A stretch of 64,000 nucleotides of DNA from Prevotella sp. UBA2725 (GTDB lineage Bacteria > Bacteroidota > Bacteroidia > Bacteroidales > Bacteroidaceae). Where the stretch lies: positions 940 through 64,939 of the forward strand of contig DEKJ01000016.1 in the NCBI GenBank assembly GCA_002353825.1, read 5' to 3'. Position 1 is the stretch's first letter. Every line of letters starts with the position of its first letter. Shown piece by piece: positions 1 to 7,783 of this stretch. The position numbers and the translations under genes are program-made. The notes below the pieces were generated by a model. The model made no database searches and was not told the origin of the DNA. It was given only the letters and a program-made list of their open reading frames with translations.

Positions 1-1
1 G

Positions 2-79
2 TGCGTGGAGCATAACATTCCTGAGGGTGAGGCCGTGGAGCACTTGCTCAAGCTCATCAAGGAAGACCGGAAAGTATAA
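2..79 (+). CDS. C-terminal end of an unidentified protein (partial)
   Basis: An open frame enters from the left edge and ends with TAA at 77-79. Only 25 residues are inside the window, ending EDRKV, which is too little to name a family. The frame runs in the same direction as the acyltransferase gene that starts 49 bases later. A TGCAGGG hairpin lies between them, so the two may or may not share a transcript. Confidence 0.55.
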   Translation, partial: CVEHNIPEGEAVEHLLKLIKEDRKV

Positions 80-88
80 TTGATACCG

Positions 89-107
89 TGCAGGGGCTGT
101 CCCTGCA
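89..107. repeat. Short GC-rich hairpin TGCAGGG/CCCTGCA
   Basis: TGCAGGG (89-95) pairs with CCCTGCA (101-107) around a five-base loop. Related TGCAGGGGC palindromes occur just after the genes ending at 21811 and 50076, so this is a dispersed intergenic motif. No T-run follows, so a terminator role is not clear. Confidence 0.6.
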
Positions 108-128
108 TTCAAACGATAATATGATTCA

Positions 129-1058
129 ATGACAAAAGTCGTTTATTATCTTCTCTATGCTGTCAGCACCCTGCCTTTCAGGGTGCTGTATGCACTCTCA
201 GACATGCTCATGCCGCTGCTCTATTATATAATAAGGTATAGGCGGAGTATCGTCAGGCGTAACCTCACCTCGGCTTTCCCCGAGAAATCGATGAAAGAGA
301 TCAAGACGATAGAGAAGAAGTTCTATCATTGGTTCTGCGACTATTTCTTAGAGGCCATCAAACTGATGAGCATCAGTGACAGGGAGCTGAACCGAAGGTT
401 TCATGTCAAGAACCCGGAGGTGCATGAGGCGTGGTTCCTCAAAGGGAGGAACACGGCGGGCTTCCTCGGTCATTACTGCAACTGGGAGTGGCTCTCGCGT
501 GTCGGCAAGGACATGAATCCCGAACGTCGCGTCTGTCTCATCTATGACCCGCTGCACAGTAAGGCTATCAACTATGCCTTCCTCCGGCTGCGCTCTTATC
601 CGCCGACGGGTGTTCCCACGCCGAAGCGCGATATCCTCCGGCAGCTCGTCACCTGGAGGCGTGAAGGACGCATGAGCCTTTCGGGATATATCGCTGACCA
701 GGCGCCGAAGTGGACGAACATTCATCTCTGGCTGCCGTTCCTCAACCACCCCGCTACACCCGTCTTCACCGGTGCCGAGCGCATCTCGCGGAAGATGAAC
801 GATGCCGTCTATTATGTCAAGATGACACGCCCCCGCCGTGGCTGTTACGATGTGGAGTATGTCCTGTTGTCTGATGATCCCGCGAGCCTTCCTGAGGGCG
901 AGCTGACGCGTCGATTCTTCCGAATGTTGGAGCAATCGGTACGTGAGGCTCCGCAGTATTACCTCTGGACGCACAACCGCTGGAAGCGCACGAAGGAGGA
1001 GTTTGACCGGCGCTTCGAGATTGTCAAAGGTAAGGTGGTGGAGAAGAAGAAGCTGTAA
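129..1058 (+). CDS. Lysophospholipid/lipid A acyltransferase (LpxL/HtrB family)
   Basis: The 309-residue protein resembles the LpxL/HtrB family of membrane acyltransferases, which transfer a secondary acyl chain to lipid A precursors at the inner face of the inner membrane. An N-terminal hydrophobic stretch (about residues 5-37) is followed by the catalytic HX4E motif, seen as H115-YCNW-E120 in GHYCNWEW. Length matches the family. The product could instead acylate another lipid (for example an ornithine lipid), since Bacteroidales carry several paralogues. The next gene begins 12 bases after the stop, but it is a secreted protein with no obvious functional link. Confidence 0.85.
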   Translation: MTKVVYYLLYAVSTLPFRVLYALSDMLMPLLYYIIRYRRSIVRRNLTSAFPEKSMKEIKTIEKKFYHWFCDYFLEAIKLMSISDRELNRRFHVKNPEVHEAWFLKGRNTAGFLGHYCNWEWLSRVGKDMNPERRVCLIYDPLHSKAINYAFLRLRSYPPTGVPTPKRDILRQLVTWRREGRMSLSGYIADQAPKWTNIHLWLPFLNHPATPVFTGAERISRKMNDAVYYVKMTRPRRGCYDVEYVLLSDDPASLPEGELTRRFFRMLEQSVREAPQYYLWTHNRWKRTKEEFDRRFEIVKGKVVEKKKL

Positions 1059-1070
1059 GGTGAACTGAAA

Positions 1071-2501
1071 ATGTGTATGGAAAAGGAAAGAAAAAGCTGT
1101 ATGTTGAAAAGAAAACATTATAAGGAAGACATAAAAAAGATATGTAATCTATTCTTGACGCTTCTGTTCCTGCTCGTAGGAGTGGAAACAACAAACGCTG
1201 CCGTTGAGACCTTCGACTTTACGAAAATGGCCTACACAAACCGACAAGAAATAAAAGAGGTAAAAGGAACCAATATTAATATTACCTTTAATGCTATACC
1301 AACGACAGAATGGGTGCCGAATTGGAATAATAATTATGCTTCTGTAGTGGTTTATGGTTATGATAGAAATTCTTTCACTATTGCAACCAATCATCCGAAT
1401 TATTTGATTTGGCGAATAGTGATTACCTTCCGTAACAAAGACAATCACTATATAATGAGTTCAGGATATAAAGTAACTGACGGAATTGGAACTTATTCTC
1501 CGAAAGGCAATGTCACAACATGGTCAGGAGCCTCAAATAGTGTGACTTTTACAAATAAAACCAAAACCGAGTGGTGGATTCAAAAGATTGAGGTGTTCTA
1601 TTCTATAGGTAATGGTAAAACAGATACCGATCCTTATACTGTTGGCGATATCAATACGTTCTTTTATATAAACAGGTCACCTACAAGCGAACGATATATC
1701 AAGGGCATCGTCTCCAAAGTCGGCAAATATGACAGTTCGGCAGGAACGATCAGTTATCATCTCTCCGATGATGGCATAGACAAGAATGCGATCGTGGTGC
1801 AGGAAGGAAAGGGGCTGAAGGGTGCAAAAATCACAAACCAGCATCAGATTGCCCGCGGCGACACGCTGACGGTCTACGGCCATGCGGAAGAAGTAGGCGA
1901 TTCGCTGGTCTTACAGCGTCCTTCACTAACAAGCATGGAAGCGTTTAAGGATCAAGTTACCATCAAGGCAGCAGGCTGGGCAACTTATGTCAGCCACAGG
2001 CCTATCGACTTCAGCCAGACCGAGGGGATTCAGGCGTTTCAAACAAAATATGAGGCCGCGTCCAACACGATTGTGCTCTCTCCGGTAGAAGCCATCCCTG
2101 AGAACACGGCTGTCGTGCTGAAAGGTGATCCAGGGAGTTATACCTTTACAAATGTAGCAAGCGCTGATCCTCTTAACGATAACGAACTGACCTTCTACAC
2201 GGTGGACACACCCGTTACCGAAGAGCGGACAGTTTATGTCCTATCTAAGAAAGAGGGGGTGTGTGGCTTCTTCCCGTACGCGAAAGGCAAGTCGATGCCG
2301 AGCTATAAAGGCTGCCTGCTGATCAAAAAAAACACGGCAGCCAAACCATTCTATAGGGTAGACGCGAAGACTCCGACAGACATCAGGAGCATCAAGCAGC
2401 TACAGAGCCAAGCCGGACGCTATAATCTTGCGGGAGAGCGTGTCAGCAACAGATACAAAGGTATTGTCATAGAGAATGGAAGAAAGATCATCGTAAAGTA
2501 A
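1071..2501 (+). CDS. Secreted protein with OB-like domain and NLAGxRV C-terminal tail
   Basis: A 476-residue exported protein of unknown function. A signal-peptide-like segment (about residues 24-43, ending NAA) follows a charged N-terminus; Met codons at 1077 and 1101 are alternative starts, and 1101 gives the more usual signal length. A beta-rich region comes next, then an OB-fold-like segment (about residues 185-285, DPYTVGDIN to GHAEEVGDS). A roughly 190-residue C-terminal region starts at AAGWATYVS and ends in RYNLAGERVSNRYKG and a Lys-rich tail. The C-terminal region closely matches the protein at 58902-59876. A 70-residue gene follows after 33 bases, as it does at that second locus. 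Confidence 0.75.
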   Translation: MCMEKERKSCMLKRKHYKEDIKKICNLFLTLLFLLVGVETTNAAVETFDFTKMAYTNRQEIKEVKGTNINITFNAIPTTEWVPNWNNNYASVVVYGYDRNSFTIATNHPNYLIWRIVITFRNKDNHYIMSSGYKVTDGIGTYSPKGNVTTWSGASNSVTFTNKTKTEWWIQKIEVFYSIGNGKTDTDPYTVGDINTFFYINRSPTSERYIKGIVSKVGKYDSSAGTISYHLSDDGIDKNAIVVQEGKGLKGAKITNQHQIARGDTLTVYGHAEEVGDSLVLQRPSLTSMEAFKDQVTIKAAGWATYVSHRPIDFSQTEGIQAFQTKYEAASNTIVLSPVEAIPENTAVVLKGDPGSYTFTNVASADPLNDNELTFYTVDTPVTEERTVYVLSKKEGVCGFFPYAKGKSMPSYKGCLLIKKNTAAKPFYRVDAKTPTDIRSIKQLQSQAGRYNLAGERVSNRYKGIVIENGRKIIVK

Positions 2502-2534
2502 CCGCAGAACTACGAATAATAAAAGAACAATGCT

Positions 2535-2747
2535 ATGAAACAAATATATGAAGCACCGAAGATCCGTGTAAAGGATACGAGTTTAGACACTTATCTGTTA
2601 GCTGCATCTGTAGAAGGCTTATCAAAACAGCCAAATGGAAACTATTTAGAATCATTATCAACAGAAAACTCTATCACCGTCGATGATCAATATGAAGTTC
2701 TTGCCAAACCGATCCAATCTCTTTGGGAAGATAGCGAAGGCGAATAG
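2535..2747 (+). CDS. 70-residue protein of unknown function, paired with the upstream secreted protein
   Basis: The 70-residue product has no signal peptide or membrane segment. It has the pattern MKxxYxxPxxxV at the start, LLAAS near residue 27, and an acidic tail LAKPIQSLWEDSEGE. The protein at 59895-60107 has exactly the same length and the same three landmarks (MLAAS, LAKPLLWDDSENE) but little identity in between. Both sit just downstream of homologous secreted proteins. A precursor peptide, chaperone or regulator of its neighbour are all possible; the sequence alone does not decide. Confidence 0.7.
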   Translation: MKQIYEAPKIRVKDTSLDTYLLAASVEGLSKQPNGNYLESLSTENSITVDDQYEVLAKPIQSLWEDSEGE

Positions 2748-2826
2748 AAAAAGTCGTGTGTGCCATATTGTGTCAAGTTGTCAAATGCGGTTGAATAAGT
2801 CTTGATTTATCGCAAGAAAAGCTGGA

Positions 2827-2894
2827 TTAGGGAAAACTCCCTGCCAAAATAGGGTTTTTCCCCGTCCTCGCTTGTAACTTTGGCGTTATCTTTG
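2827..2894 (+). promoter_or_regulatory. Promoter with AGGG direct-repeat/palindromic operator
   Basis: The -7 box TATCTTTG lies at 2887-2894. Upstream, AGGGAAAACTCCCT (2829-2842) and AGGGTTTTTCCCC (2851-2863) form two AGGG-N5/6-CCC half-elements 22 bases apart, which also face each other as GGGAAAA...TTTTTCCC. The same arrangement sits at the same distance before the barrel gene at 49384, and a weaker one before the operon starting at 23637. This is inferred to be an operator for a shared regulator. Confidence 0.65.
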
Positions 2895-2981
2895 CGTCGT
2901 TATTAGAAAACGAAGGTAATATTCGTTGTACAAACGACAGACAAGAAAATAATTAACAATATCATTAAATAACAAACGACT

Positions 2982-3584
2982 ATGAAAAAGTTTTTAGCTT
3001 CCGCTCTGATGCTCCTCGCAGCATCCACAGCAACATTCGCTCAGCACGCAGTAGGTTCATTCACCCTGCAGCCGAAGGTGGGTATGAATGTAGCCTCTCT
3101 GACCAAGAGTGACAACTTCGACAGCCGCATTGGTCTCGCTGCCGGTGTTGAGGGTGAGTATCAGGTGTCCGACATCTTCTCGCTGAGCCTCGGTGCTGTT
3201 TACTCTCAGCAGGGTAACAAGATCGACAAGACGGTGCTGGGTCAGTCGCTCAAGTACACCAATAAGCTCGACTATGTCAACGTGCCTGTCATGGCTAACG
3301 TTTACGTCGTTCCAGGCTTGGCTGTGAAGCTCGGTGTGCAGCCCGGTTTCAACGTGAGCAGCAAGGGTAAGGCTGTTGCTAACACTGTAGCTGGCAGTGC
3401 AGACAAGACGCTCGAGCTTGATGCTAAGTCTGTCGACTTCTCTATCCCTGTGGGTCTTTCCTACGAGTACAAGGGTGTCGTGCTTGATGCCCGTTACAAC
3501 TGGGGTCTGACAAAGGTCTGGGACGGCAGCGATTCCAAGAACAGCGTGTTCCAGATCACACTCGGTTACAAGTTCGAACTCTAA
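2982..3584 (+). CDS. Outer-membrane beta-barrel protein (PorT-like, OMP_b-brl family)
   Basis: A 200-residue protein with a clear Sec signal peptide (MKKFLASALMLLAASTATFA, then Q21). It then alternates hydrophobic/polar strands typical of an eight-stranded barrel and ends GYKFEL, a C-terminal strand suited to BAM recognition. The family is abundant in Bacteroidota, and individual members rarely have a known function. A well-formed TAnnTTTG promoter and an operator-like repeat lie upstream, and a perfect hairpin follows the stop. Related barrels lie at 24803 and 49384, with a remnant at 35339. Confidence 0.85.
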   Translation: MKKFLASALMLLAASTATFAQHAVGSFTLQPKVGMNVASLTKSDNFDSRIGLAAGVEGEYQVSDIFSLSLGAVYSQQGNKIDKTVLGQSLKYTNKLDYVNVPVMANVYVVPGLAVKLGVQPGFNVSSKGKAVANTVAGSADKTLELDAKSVDFSIPVGLSYEYKGVVLDARYNWGLTKVWDGSDSKNSVFQITLGYKFEL

Positions 3585-3600
3585 TCGATACATAACATAA

Positions 3601-3638
3601 CGCAAACAGGGCGGCCCGAAAGAGCCGCCCTGTTTGCG
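3601..3638 (+). terminator. Perfect 15-bp hairpin downstream of the barrel gene
   Basis: CGCAAACAGGGCGGC (3601-3615) pairs perfectly with GCCGCCCTGTTTGCG (3624-3638) around an eight-base loop, 16 bases after the stop codon. The T-run after the stem is poor, but the stability and position support transcription termination. Confidence 0.7.
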
Positions 3639-3640
3639 TT

Positions 3641-3684
3641 ACTATAGATTCTATAGATGCTATAGATACTATAGTATCTATAGA
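3641..3684. repeat. CTATAGAT short direct/inverted repeats
   Basis: Four degenerate copies of CTATAGAT followed by the palindrome ATAGTATCTATAG. AT-rich and non-coding. It lies between the barrel-gene terminator and the 3' end of tyrS. Confidence 0.6.
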
Positions 3685-3779
3685 AGTGGGCATTAGTGCT
3701 ATTCTCCCTTTTGGATCTTAAAGCATATCAACCCTCTCCCCTTGAGGGAGGAATTAAGGGAGAAGGCGCTGAAGAGTAT

Positions 3780-5078
3780 TTATTTCACCGTGATGAGGAA
3801 GTAGTTCTTCTTGCCTTTCTGCAAGAGGAGATACTTGCCGTCAATGAGATCGTCAGACGTGATGACCTGATCGAAGGCTGTTAGTTTCTCCTTGTTGAGG
3901 CTCACGCCGCCACCTTTGACGAGCTTACGCATCTCACCCTTGGAGGGGAAGATATTCCAGCCATCGGTGCAGAAGAGATCAATAGCCTTGCCGCCGAGCT
4001 CAGCCTTCGGGAGGTCGAAATGAGGCACATCCTTGAAGACATCGTTGAGCGTGGCCTCGTCGAGACTTGCCAGCTGATCCTTTGTAGCCTTACCGAAGAG
4101 AATGTTAGATGCTGCGATAGCCATGTCGAGGGCTTCCTTAGAGTGGACGAGCGTCGTCACCTCCTCAGCGAGGCGGTGCTGCAGGATACGGCGTCCGGGA
4201 TCCTGCTTGTGCTGCTCTGTGAGGTCTTTGATGGTCTCCTGGTCGAGATCCGTGAAGATCTTGATGTAGCGCTCGGCATCCTCGTCGCTGACGTTGAGCC
4301 AGAACTGATAGAAAGCGTAAGGAGTGGTGCGGTTCGGATCGAGCCATACGTTGCCGCTCTCCGTCTTACCGAACTTTTTACCGTCAGCCTTTGTAATGAG
4401 CGGGCAGGTGAGGCAAAAAGCCTCTGCATCGTTGCCGAGGGTACGGCGGATAAGCTCTGTACCAGTCGTCATGTTACCCCACTGGTCGTTGCCGCCGAGC
4501 TGCAGGCGTACGCCATAGTGCTGATAGAGATAGAGGAAGTCGTAGCCCTGGAGAAGCTGATAGGTGAACTCCGTGAACGACAGACCGTCGCGGGCCGTGC
4601 CGTTGAGGCGCTGCTGCACACTCTCTTTAGCCATCATATAGTTGACGGTGATGTGTTTGCCGATGTCACGTACGAAGTCGAGGAACTTATAGTCCTTCAT
4701 CCAGTCGTAGTTGTTGACGAGCTCAGCTTTGTTAGGCTCGTTGCCGTCGAAGTCGAGGAACTTAGACACCTGCTTCTTGATAGCCTCCTGGTTGTGATAG
4801 AGCGTCTCGCTGTCGAGGAGGTTACGCTCCAGGCTCTTGCCTGAAGGGTCACCGATCATACCCGTAGCGCCACCGACGAGGAGGAACGGCTTATGGCCGC
4901 AGCTCTGCAGATGACGAAGCATCATGATGCCGCACAGATGTCCGATATGAAGAGAATCGGCTGTAGGATCCGTGCCAAGATAGGCTGAGACGAGGTGTGA
5001 CTGTAAATACTCCTCTGTTCCCGGCATGATCTGGGCAAGCATGCCGCGCCATTTCAGTTCTTCAACAAAGTTTTTCAT
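3780..5078 (-). CDS. tyrS: Tyrosyl-tRNA synthetase
   Basis: A 432-residue class I aminoacyl-tRNA synthetase that charges tRNA-Tyr. The signature HIGHL is near residue 44 ([11 protein letters not shown]) and the second signature KFGKT near residue 233. A C-terminal S4-like RNA-binding region ([15 protein letters not shown]...[17 protein letters not shown]) completes the bacterial TyrRS layout and length. It is the last gene of the leftward run DUF4271-hemD-rnpA-yidD-tyrS and is separated from yidD by a 75-base tandem repeat. Confidence 0.97.
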   Translation of the reverse strand: MKNFVEELKWRGMLAQIMPGTEEYLQSHLVSAYLGTDPTADSLHIGHLCGIMMLRHLQSCGHKPFLLVGGATGMIGDPSGKSLERNLLDSETLYHNQEAIKKQVSKFLDFDGNEPNKAELVNNYDWMKDYKFLDFVRDIGKHITVNYMMAKESVQQRLNGTARDGLSFTEFTYQLLQGYDFLYLYQHYGVRLQLGGNDQWGNMTTGTELIRRTLGNDAEAFCLTCPLITKADGKKFGKTESGNVWLDPNRTTPYAFYQFWLNVSDEDAERYIKIFTDLDQETIKDLTEQHKQDPGRRILQHRLAEEVTTLVHSKEALDMAIAASNILFGKATKDQLASLDEATLNDVFKDVPHFDLPKAELGGKAIDLFCTDGWNIFPSKGEMRKLVKGGGVSLNKEKLTAFDQVITSDDLIDGKYLLLQKGKKNYFLITVK

Positions 5079-5155
5079 GAGTTTATGAGTTTATCAGTTA
5101 CTGAGTTTATGAGTTTATCAGTTACTGAGTTTATGAGTTTATGAGTTTATGAGTT
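5079..5155. repeat. 24-bp tandem repeat between yidD and tyrS
   Basis: The unit GAGTTTATGAGTTTATCAGT plus TACT is repeated twice from 5079 and then decays into GAGTTTAT copies up to about 5155, filling the whole gap. A related GAGTTCATGAGTTTATGAG string occurs at 56701-56728. Confidence 0.8.
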
Positions 5156-5405
5156 ACGGCACCGGGTCATAACCACTGCCACCCCAAGGGTTGCATCTTA
5201 AGATACGCCATATCGCCAAGGCGAGGCCTTTGATGGGGCCATGCTTGAGAATGGCTTGACGCGCATATTCTGAACAAGTTGGGGTGAAACGACACGAGGG
5301 CGGGGTGTAGGGCGTGATAAACTTCTGATAGAAGATGATCGGGAGGACAAGCAGCCATGATATAGCATGGCTGATGAGATGGAGAATATGCTTAAGCGTT
5401 TTCAT
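5154..5405 (-). CDS. yidD: Membrane protein insertion efficiency factor YidD
   Basis: A small YidD-family protein (about 83 residues from the preferred start) that assists YidC-mediated insertion of inner-membrane proteins. The family core is seen as [20 protein letters not shown]...YA, with [13 protein letters not shown] at the end. The ATG at 5405 is preferred because AGGAG lies just upstream and it gives a 14-base overlap with rnpA; an upstream in-frame start at 5435 would overlap more. Adjacency to rnpA is the usual bacterial arrangement. Confidence 0.93.
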   Translation of the reverse strand: MKTLKHILHLISHAISWLLVLPIIFYQKFITPYTPPSCRFTPTCSEYARQAILKHGPIKGLALAIWRILRCNPWGGSGYDPVP

Positions 5406-5877
5406 CTCCTGTCTCCTTGTTTGTCCTTTTATCATTCGCCATCATCGTGCTCTTCTCCATAACCCTGTTGAGCAGACTTACGACGCGTTGCTCCACATCG
5501 GCTGCCGTCCACAGTTTGGGATCCAGCCAGATAAATGCCAGGGCATAAGGCTGTCCGGCAAGGATCGTCTTGTGCTTGCGGTAAGCCTCCCGTACCAGTC
5601 TCTTGACGCGGTTGCGCTTGTTGGCCCGGTGGAGGTTACGTTTGGGCACCGAGATGAGCATCTGACTGACGCTGCCTCTGTTGTCCGCAGTTACAAGCCC
5701 CTTATCATCTGCTGTTTCAGGCCCTTTCTTGTCTGTCGTTTCCAAAGGCATATAGACCAATCGGAGCGGAAAGGCTGTCATGCTTCTGCTCTTGCCGCCG
5801 CCGAAGAGGCTGTCGATAAGCTTCTTGTGGTACAGCCGTTCCGTCTTGGGTAAAGTGTTGCCTTCAGACATCGTCAA
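5392..5877 (-). CDS. rnpA: Ribonuclease P protein component
   Basis: The 161-residue protein subunit of RNase P, which matures the 5' ends of tRNAs with the RNase P RNA. The conserved RNR motif is seen in [20 protein letters not shown]. The protein is longer than typical (about 115-130 residues) because of a [20 protein letters not shown] insertion of low complexity around residues 50-75, a style common in Bacteroidales. The gene overlaps yidD at its 3' end and follows hemD by 37 bases. Confidence 0.95.
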   Translation of the reverse strand: MTMSEGNTLPKTERLYHKKLIDSLFGGGKSRSMTAFPLRLVYMPLETTDKKGPETADDKGLVTADNRGSVSQMLISVPKRNLHRANKRNRVKRLVREAYRKHKTILAGQPYALAFIWLDPKLWTAADVEQRVVSLLNRVMEKSTMMANDKRTNKETGDENA

Positions 5878-5914
5878 AAAGACTTGTTAACGCTACTTGT
5901 TCGTTATTTGAATT

Positions 5915-6673
5915 TTACGCCTGCTTGCCGTTCTCCTGCTCGAGGAAATCCTTCAGTGCGTTGATCATGGACGGGTGCTCAGGAGTACCGGCCATGAGGT
6001 CCACATTGAGGTGAGCATCCTTCACAGCCTTGGCCGTTGCAGGACCGAAGACGCCAATCTTCACCTGATCTTCCTTCATGTCAGGGAAAGCCTGGGTGAG
6101 ATACTTCACACCCGTAGGCGTAGAGAAGATAAGCATGTCGTAATCGAAGTTCTTAATCTCATCCTCAGTGAAAGGATCGGAGAGCGTGCGGTACATCACA
6201 CATTCGGTGAAGTTCAGACCTTTGGCTGTGAGCTTCTTGGCGATGTCCTCATTGTGCACGCTGCTCAGAGGCACGAGGTATTTCTCCGTCTTATGCTTCA
6301 CCATGAGCGGAATGAGGTCGTCGATACGTCCTGTGGTACCAAAGAAGACCTTACGCTTGCGGTACTGCACGTATTTCTGGATGTAAAGAGAGATCGTCTC
6401 AGTGACACAGAAGTACTTCATGTCTTCCGGAATATTGAGCCGCAACTCCTTCGCCAGTTGGAAGAAGAAGTCGATGGCATGACGCGAGGTGAACACCACG
6501 GCGGTATGTGAGAGAATGCTCACTTTCTGCTGGCGGAACTCTTTGCTGGTAAGCCCTTCCACCTTAATGAACGGTCTGAAGACCAGCTTCACTCCGTATT
6601 CTTTCTCCAGCGCGTAATAAGGTGAGGTCTCGCTCGACGGCTTCGGCTGGGATATCAGAATCTTCTTTATCAT
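5915..6673 (-). CDS. hemD: Uroporphyrinogen-III synthase family protein
   Basis: A 252-residue HemD-fold protein, expected to cyclise hydroxymethylbilane to uroporphyrinogen III. Typical landmarks are VFTSRHAIDFFF (about residues 60-72), MLIFSTPTGVKYL and VFGPATAKAVK, then GTPEHPSMINAL near the end. The family diverges widely in sequence, and in this gene neighbourhood of Bacteroidetes it is annotated as HemD even where full haem synthesis is uncertain. It is co-directional with DUF4271 (37-base gap) and rnpA. Confidence 0.85.
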   Translation of the reverse strand: MIKKILISQPKPSSETSPYYALEKEYGVKLVFRPFIKVEGLTSKEFRQQKVSILSHTAVVFTSRHAIDFFFQLAKELRLNIPEDMKYFCVTETISLYIQKYVQYRKRKVFFGTTGRIDDLIPLMVKHKTEKYLVPLSSVHNEDIAKKLTAKGLNFTECVMYRTLSDPFTEDEIKNFDYDMLIFSTPTGVKYLTQAFPDMKEDQVKIGVFGPATAKAVKDAHLNVDLMAGTPEHPSMINALKDFLEQENGKQA

Positions 6674-6710
6674 CTTGTTTGAATCCTATTAATTGTCTAT
6701 GAAGAATGTC

Positions 6711-7736
6711 CTAAAAAATTGCTCTTAAATAACTGGTTGTCATCATCAGTACTCCCCAAAGGATTCCCAACGGCATCAGTTCAAGTGCACAAAAGTACAA
6801 AAAACTTTGCAGAATGCCGGCGTTTCTCGCAAAAAAGATAAGGTATGTTTTATAAAAAGACAGAATCTTAGCGAGAATGACCACTACAAGGGTATAAATA
6901 GCCACACTGCTGACACTTAGATGGAAGTAGGCAGAGAGAAGGACGATGGGGAAGAAGAGGATACCTTCAGAGGCTATGATGAAGAGGAAGGACTTCATCC
7001 ATTGTATATTTTTTTTCTTATCGAAGAACACCCAGTCGACAAGGCTGTAGAGCAGAAACTTAATGACGAAATAGCCTGCGAAGATGGCGGTGAAGAGCCC
7101 TAAGATCTGATAATGGGCGATGGAGAACGACTCTTTGGCGAAGTCGTGGGAAGAGATGAAGACAATAAGGGCCAGCAGAAGACAGGTTTGAGCTACGAGG
7201 AAGAACTGGAAGCGCATCTCGCTGCTTGTCTCTGTGACCACTGTCGTGCCTTCACGCTGTGTGCGGAAGAAGCTCTTCAACTGCCGCTCGAGGAAATGCC
7301 CAGCCTGGGCAATGGCGATAGAGGCAATGACAAAGCAGAAGATCAGGATTGAGGTGACGATGGAGTCGCCTGCGATAGTATAGGGCACAGGATCACCGGC
7401 CACACCACGCCGGTAGACAGCATACTCAGGACGATAGATGGAGTCGGGCTGCACGAGTGAGCGGGTATGATACATCGGCTTCGTGAAGTTGCCCGTGAAC
7501 TTCGGGTCAGCTTTCGTTGTCGGCGTACGCATGGGGTTGTGCATGTGCAGCCAGTCTTTCTCCACATACTGATAGTTGGCTCTGAGAGCCGAGTCCTGTT
7601 GCCATGGCGTAGCCGTCTTCGGCAGCCAGGAGATAATCTGTGCCGGAGAGTGCCATCCTTTATGATGCACCGATGCCGCATGCTTCGCTGTGGCTACCGG
7701 TTCTGTCGCTACTTGTGCTGAGTCTTGCTCTATCAT
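6711..7736 (-). CDS. DUF4271 multi-pass membrane protein
   Basis: A 341-residue protein with a soluble Pro/Thr-containing N-terminal part (residues 1-120) and about seven hydrophobic segments between residues 125 and 340. It resembles the Bacteroidetes family DUF4271, which has no assigned function. Its position directly upstream of hemD, rnpA, yidD and tyrS is conserved in the phylum as far as I recall. A role with envelope assembly is only a guess from these neighbours. Confidence 0.75.
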   Translation of the reverse strand: MIEQDSAQVATEPVATAKHAASVHHKGWHSPAQIISWLPKTATPWQQDSALRANYQYVEKDWLHMHNPMRTPTTKADPKFTGNFTKPMYHTRSLVQPDSIYRPEYAVYRRGVAGDPVPYTIAGDSIVTSILIFCFVIASIAIAQAGHFLERQLKSFFRTQREGTTVVTETSSEMRFQFFLVAQTCLLLALIVFISSHDFAKESFSIAHYQILGLFTAIFAGYFVIKFLLYSLVDWVFFDKKKNIQWMKSFLFIIASEGILFFPIVLLSAYFHLSVSSVAIYTLVVVILAKILSFYKTYLIFFARNAGILQSFLYFCALELMPLGILWGVLMMTTSYLRAIF

Positions 7737-7747
7737 ACTTATTATTA

Positions 7748-7772
7748 AATGGCCGGTATTAGACCGGCCATT
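7748..7772 (-). terminator. Hairpin downstream of metK
   Basis: AATGGCCGGT (7748-7757) pairs with ACCGGCCATT (7763-7772) in the 47-base gap after the metK stop. Read leftward it is followed by TAATAAT. It likely ends metK transcription and separates it from the DUF4271 operon. Confidence 0.7.
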
Positions 7773-7783
7773 GTATTATCGGG

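Noticed and set aside
1071..2501. C-terminal tail as a proven type IX secretion signal
   Set aside because: NLAGxRV...YKG...VIENG resembles sorting domains, but I see no T9SS gene in the window and the tail is shorter than the usual domain, so it is kept only as a possibility.
3696..3884. Short plus-strand open frame over the tyrS 3' end
   Set aside because: It begins in a CCCTCTCC repeat and continues antisense to tyrS, so it is not a gene.
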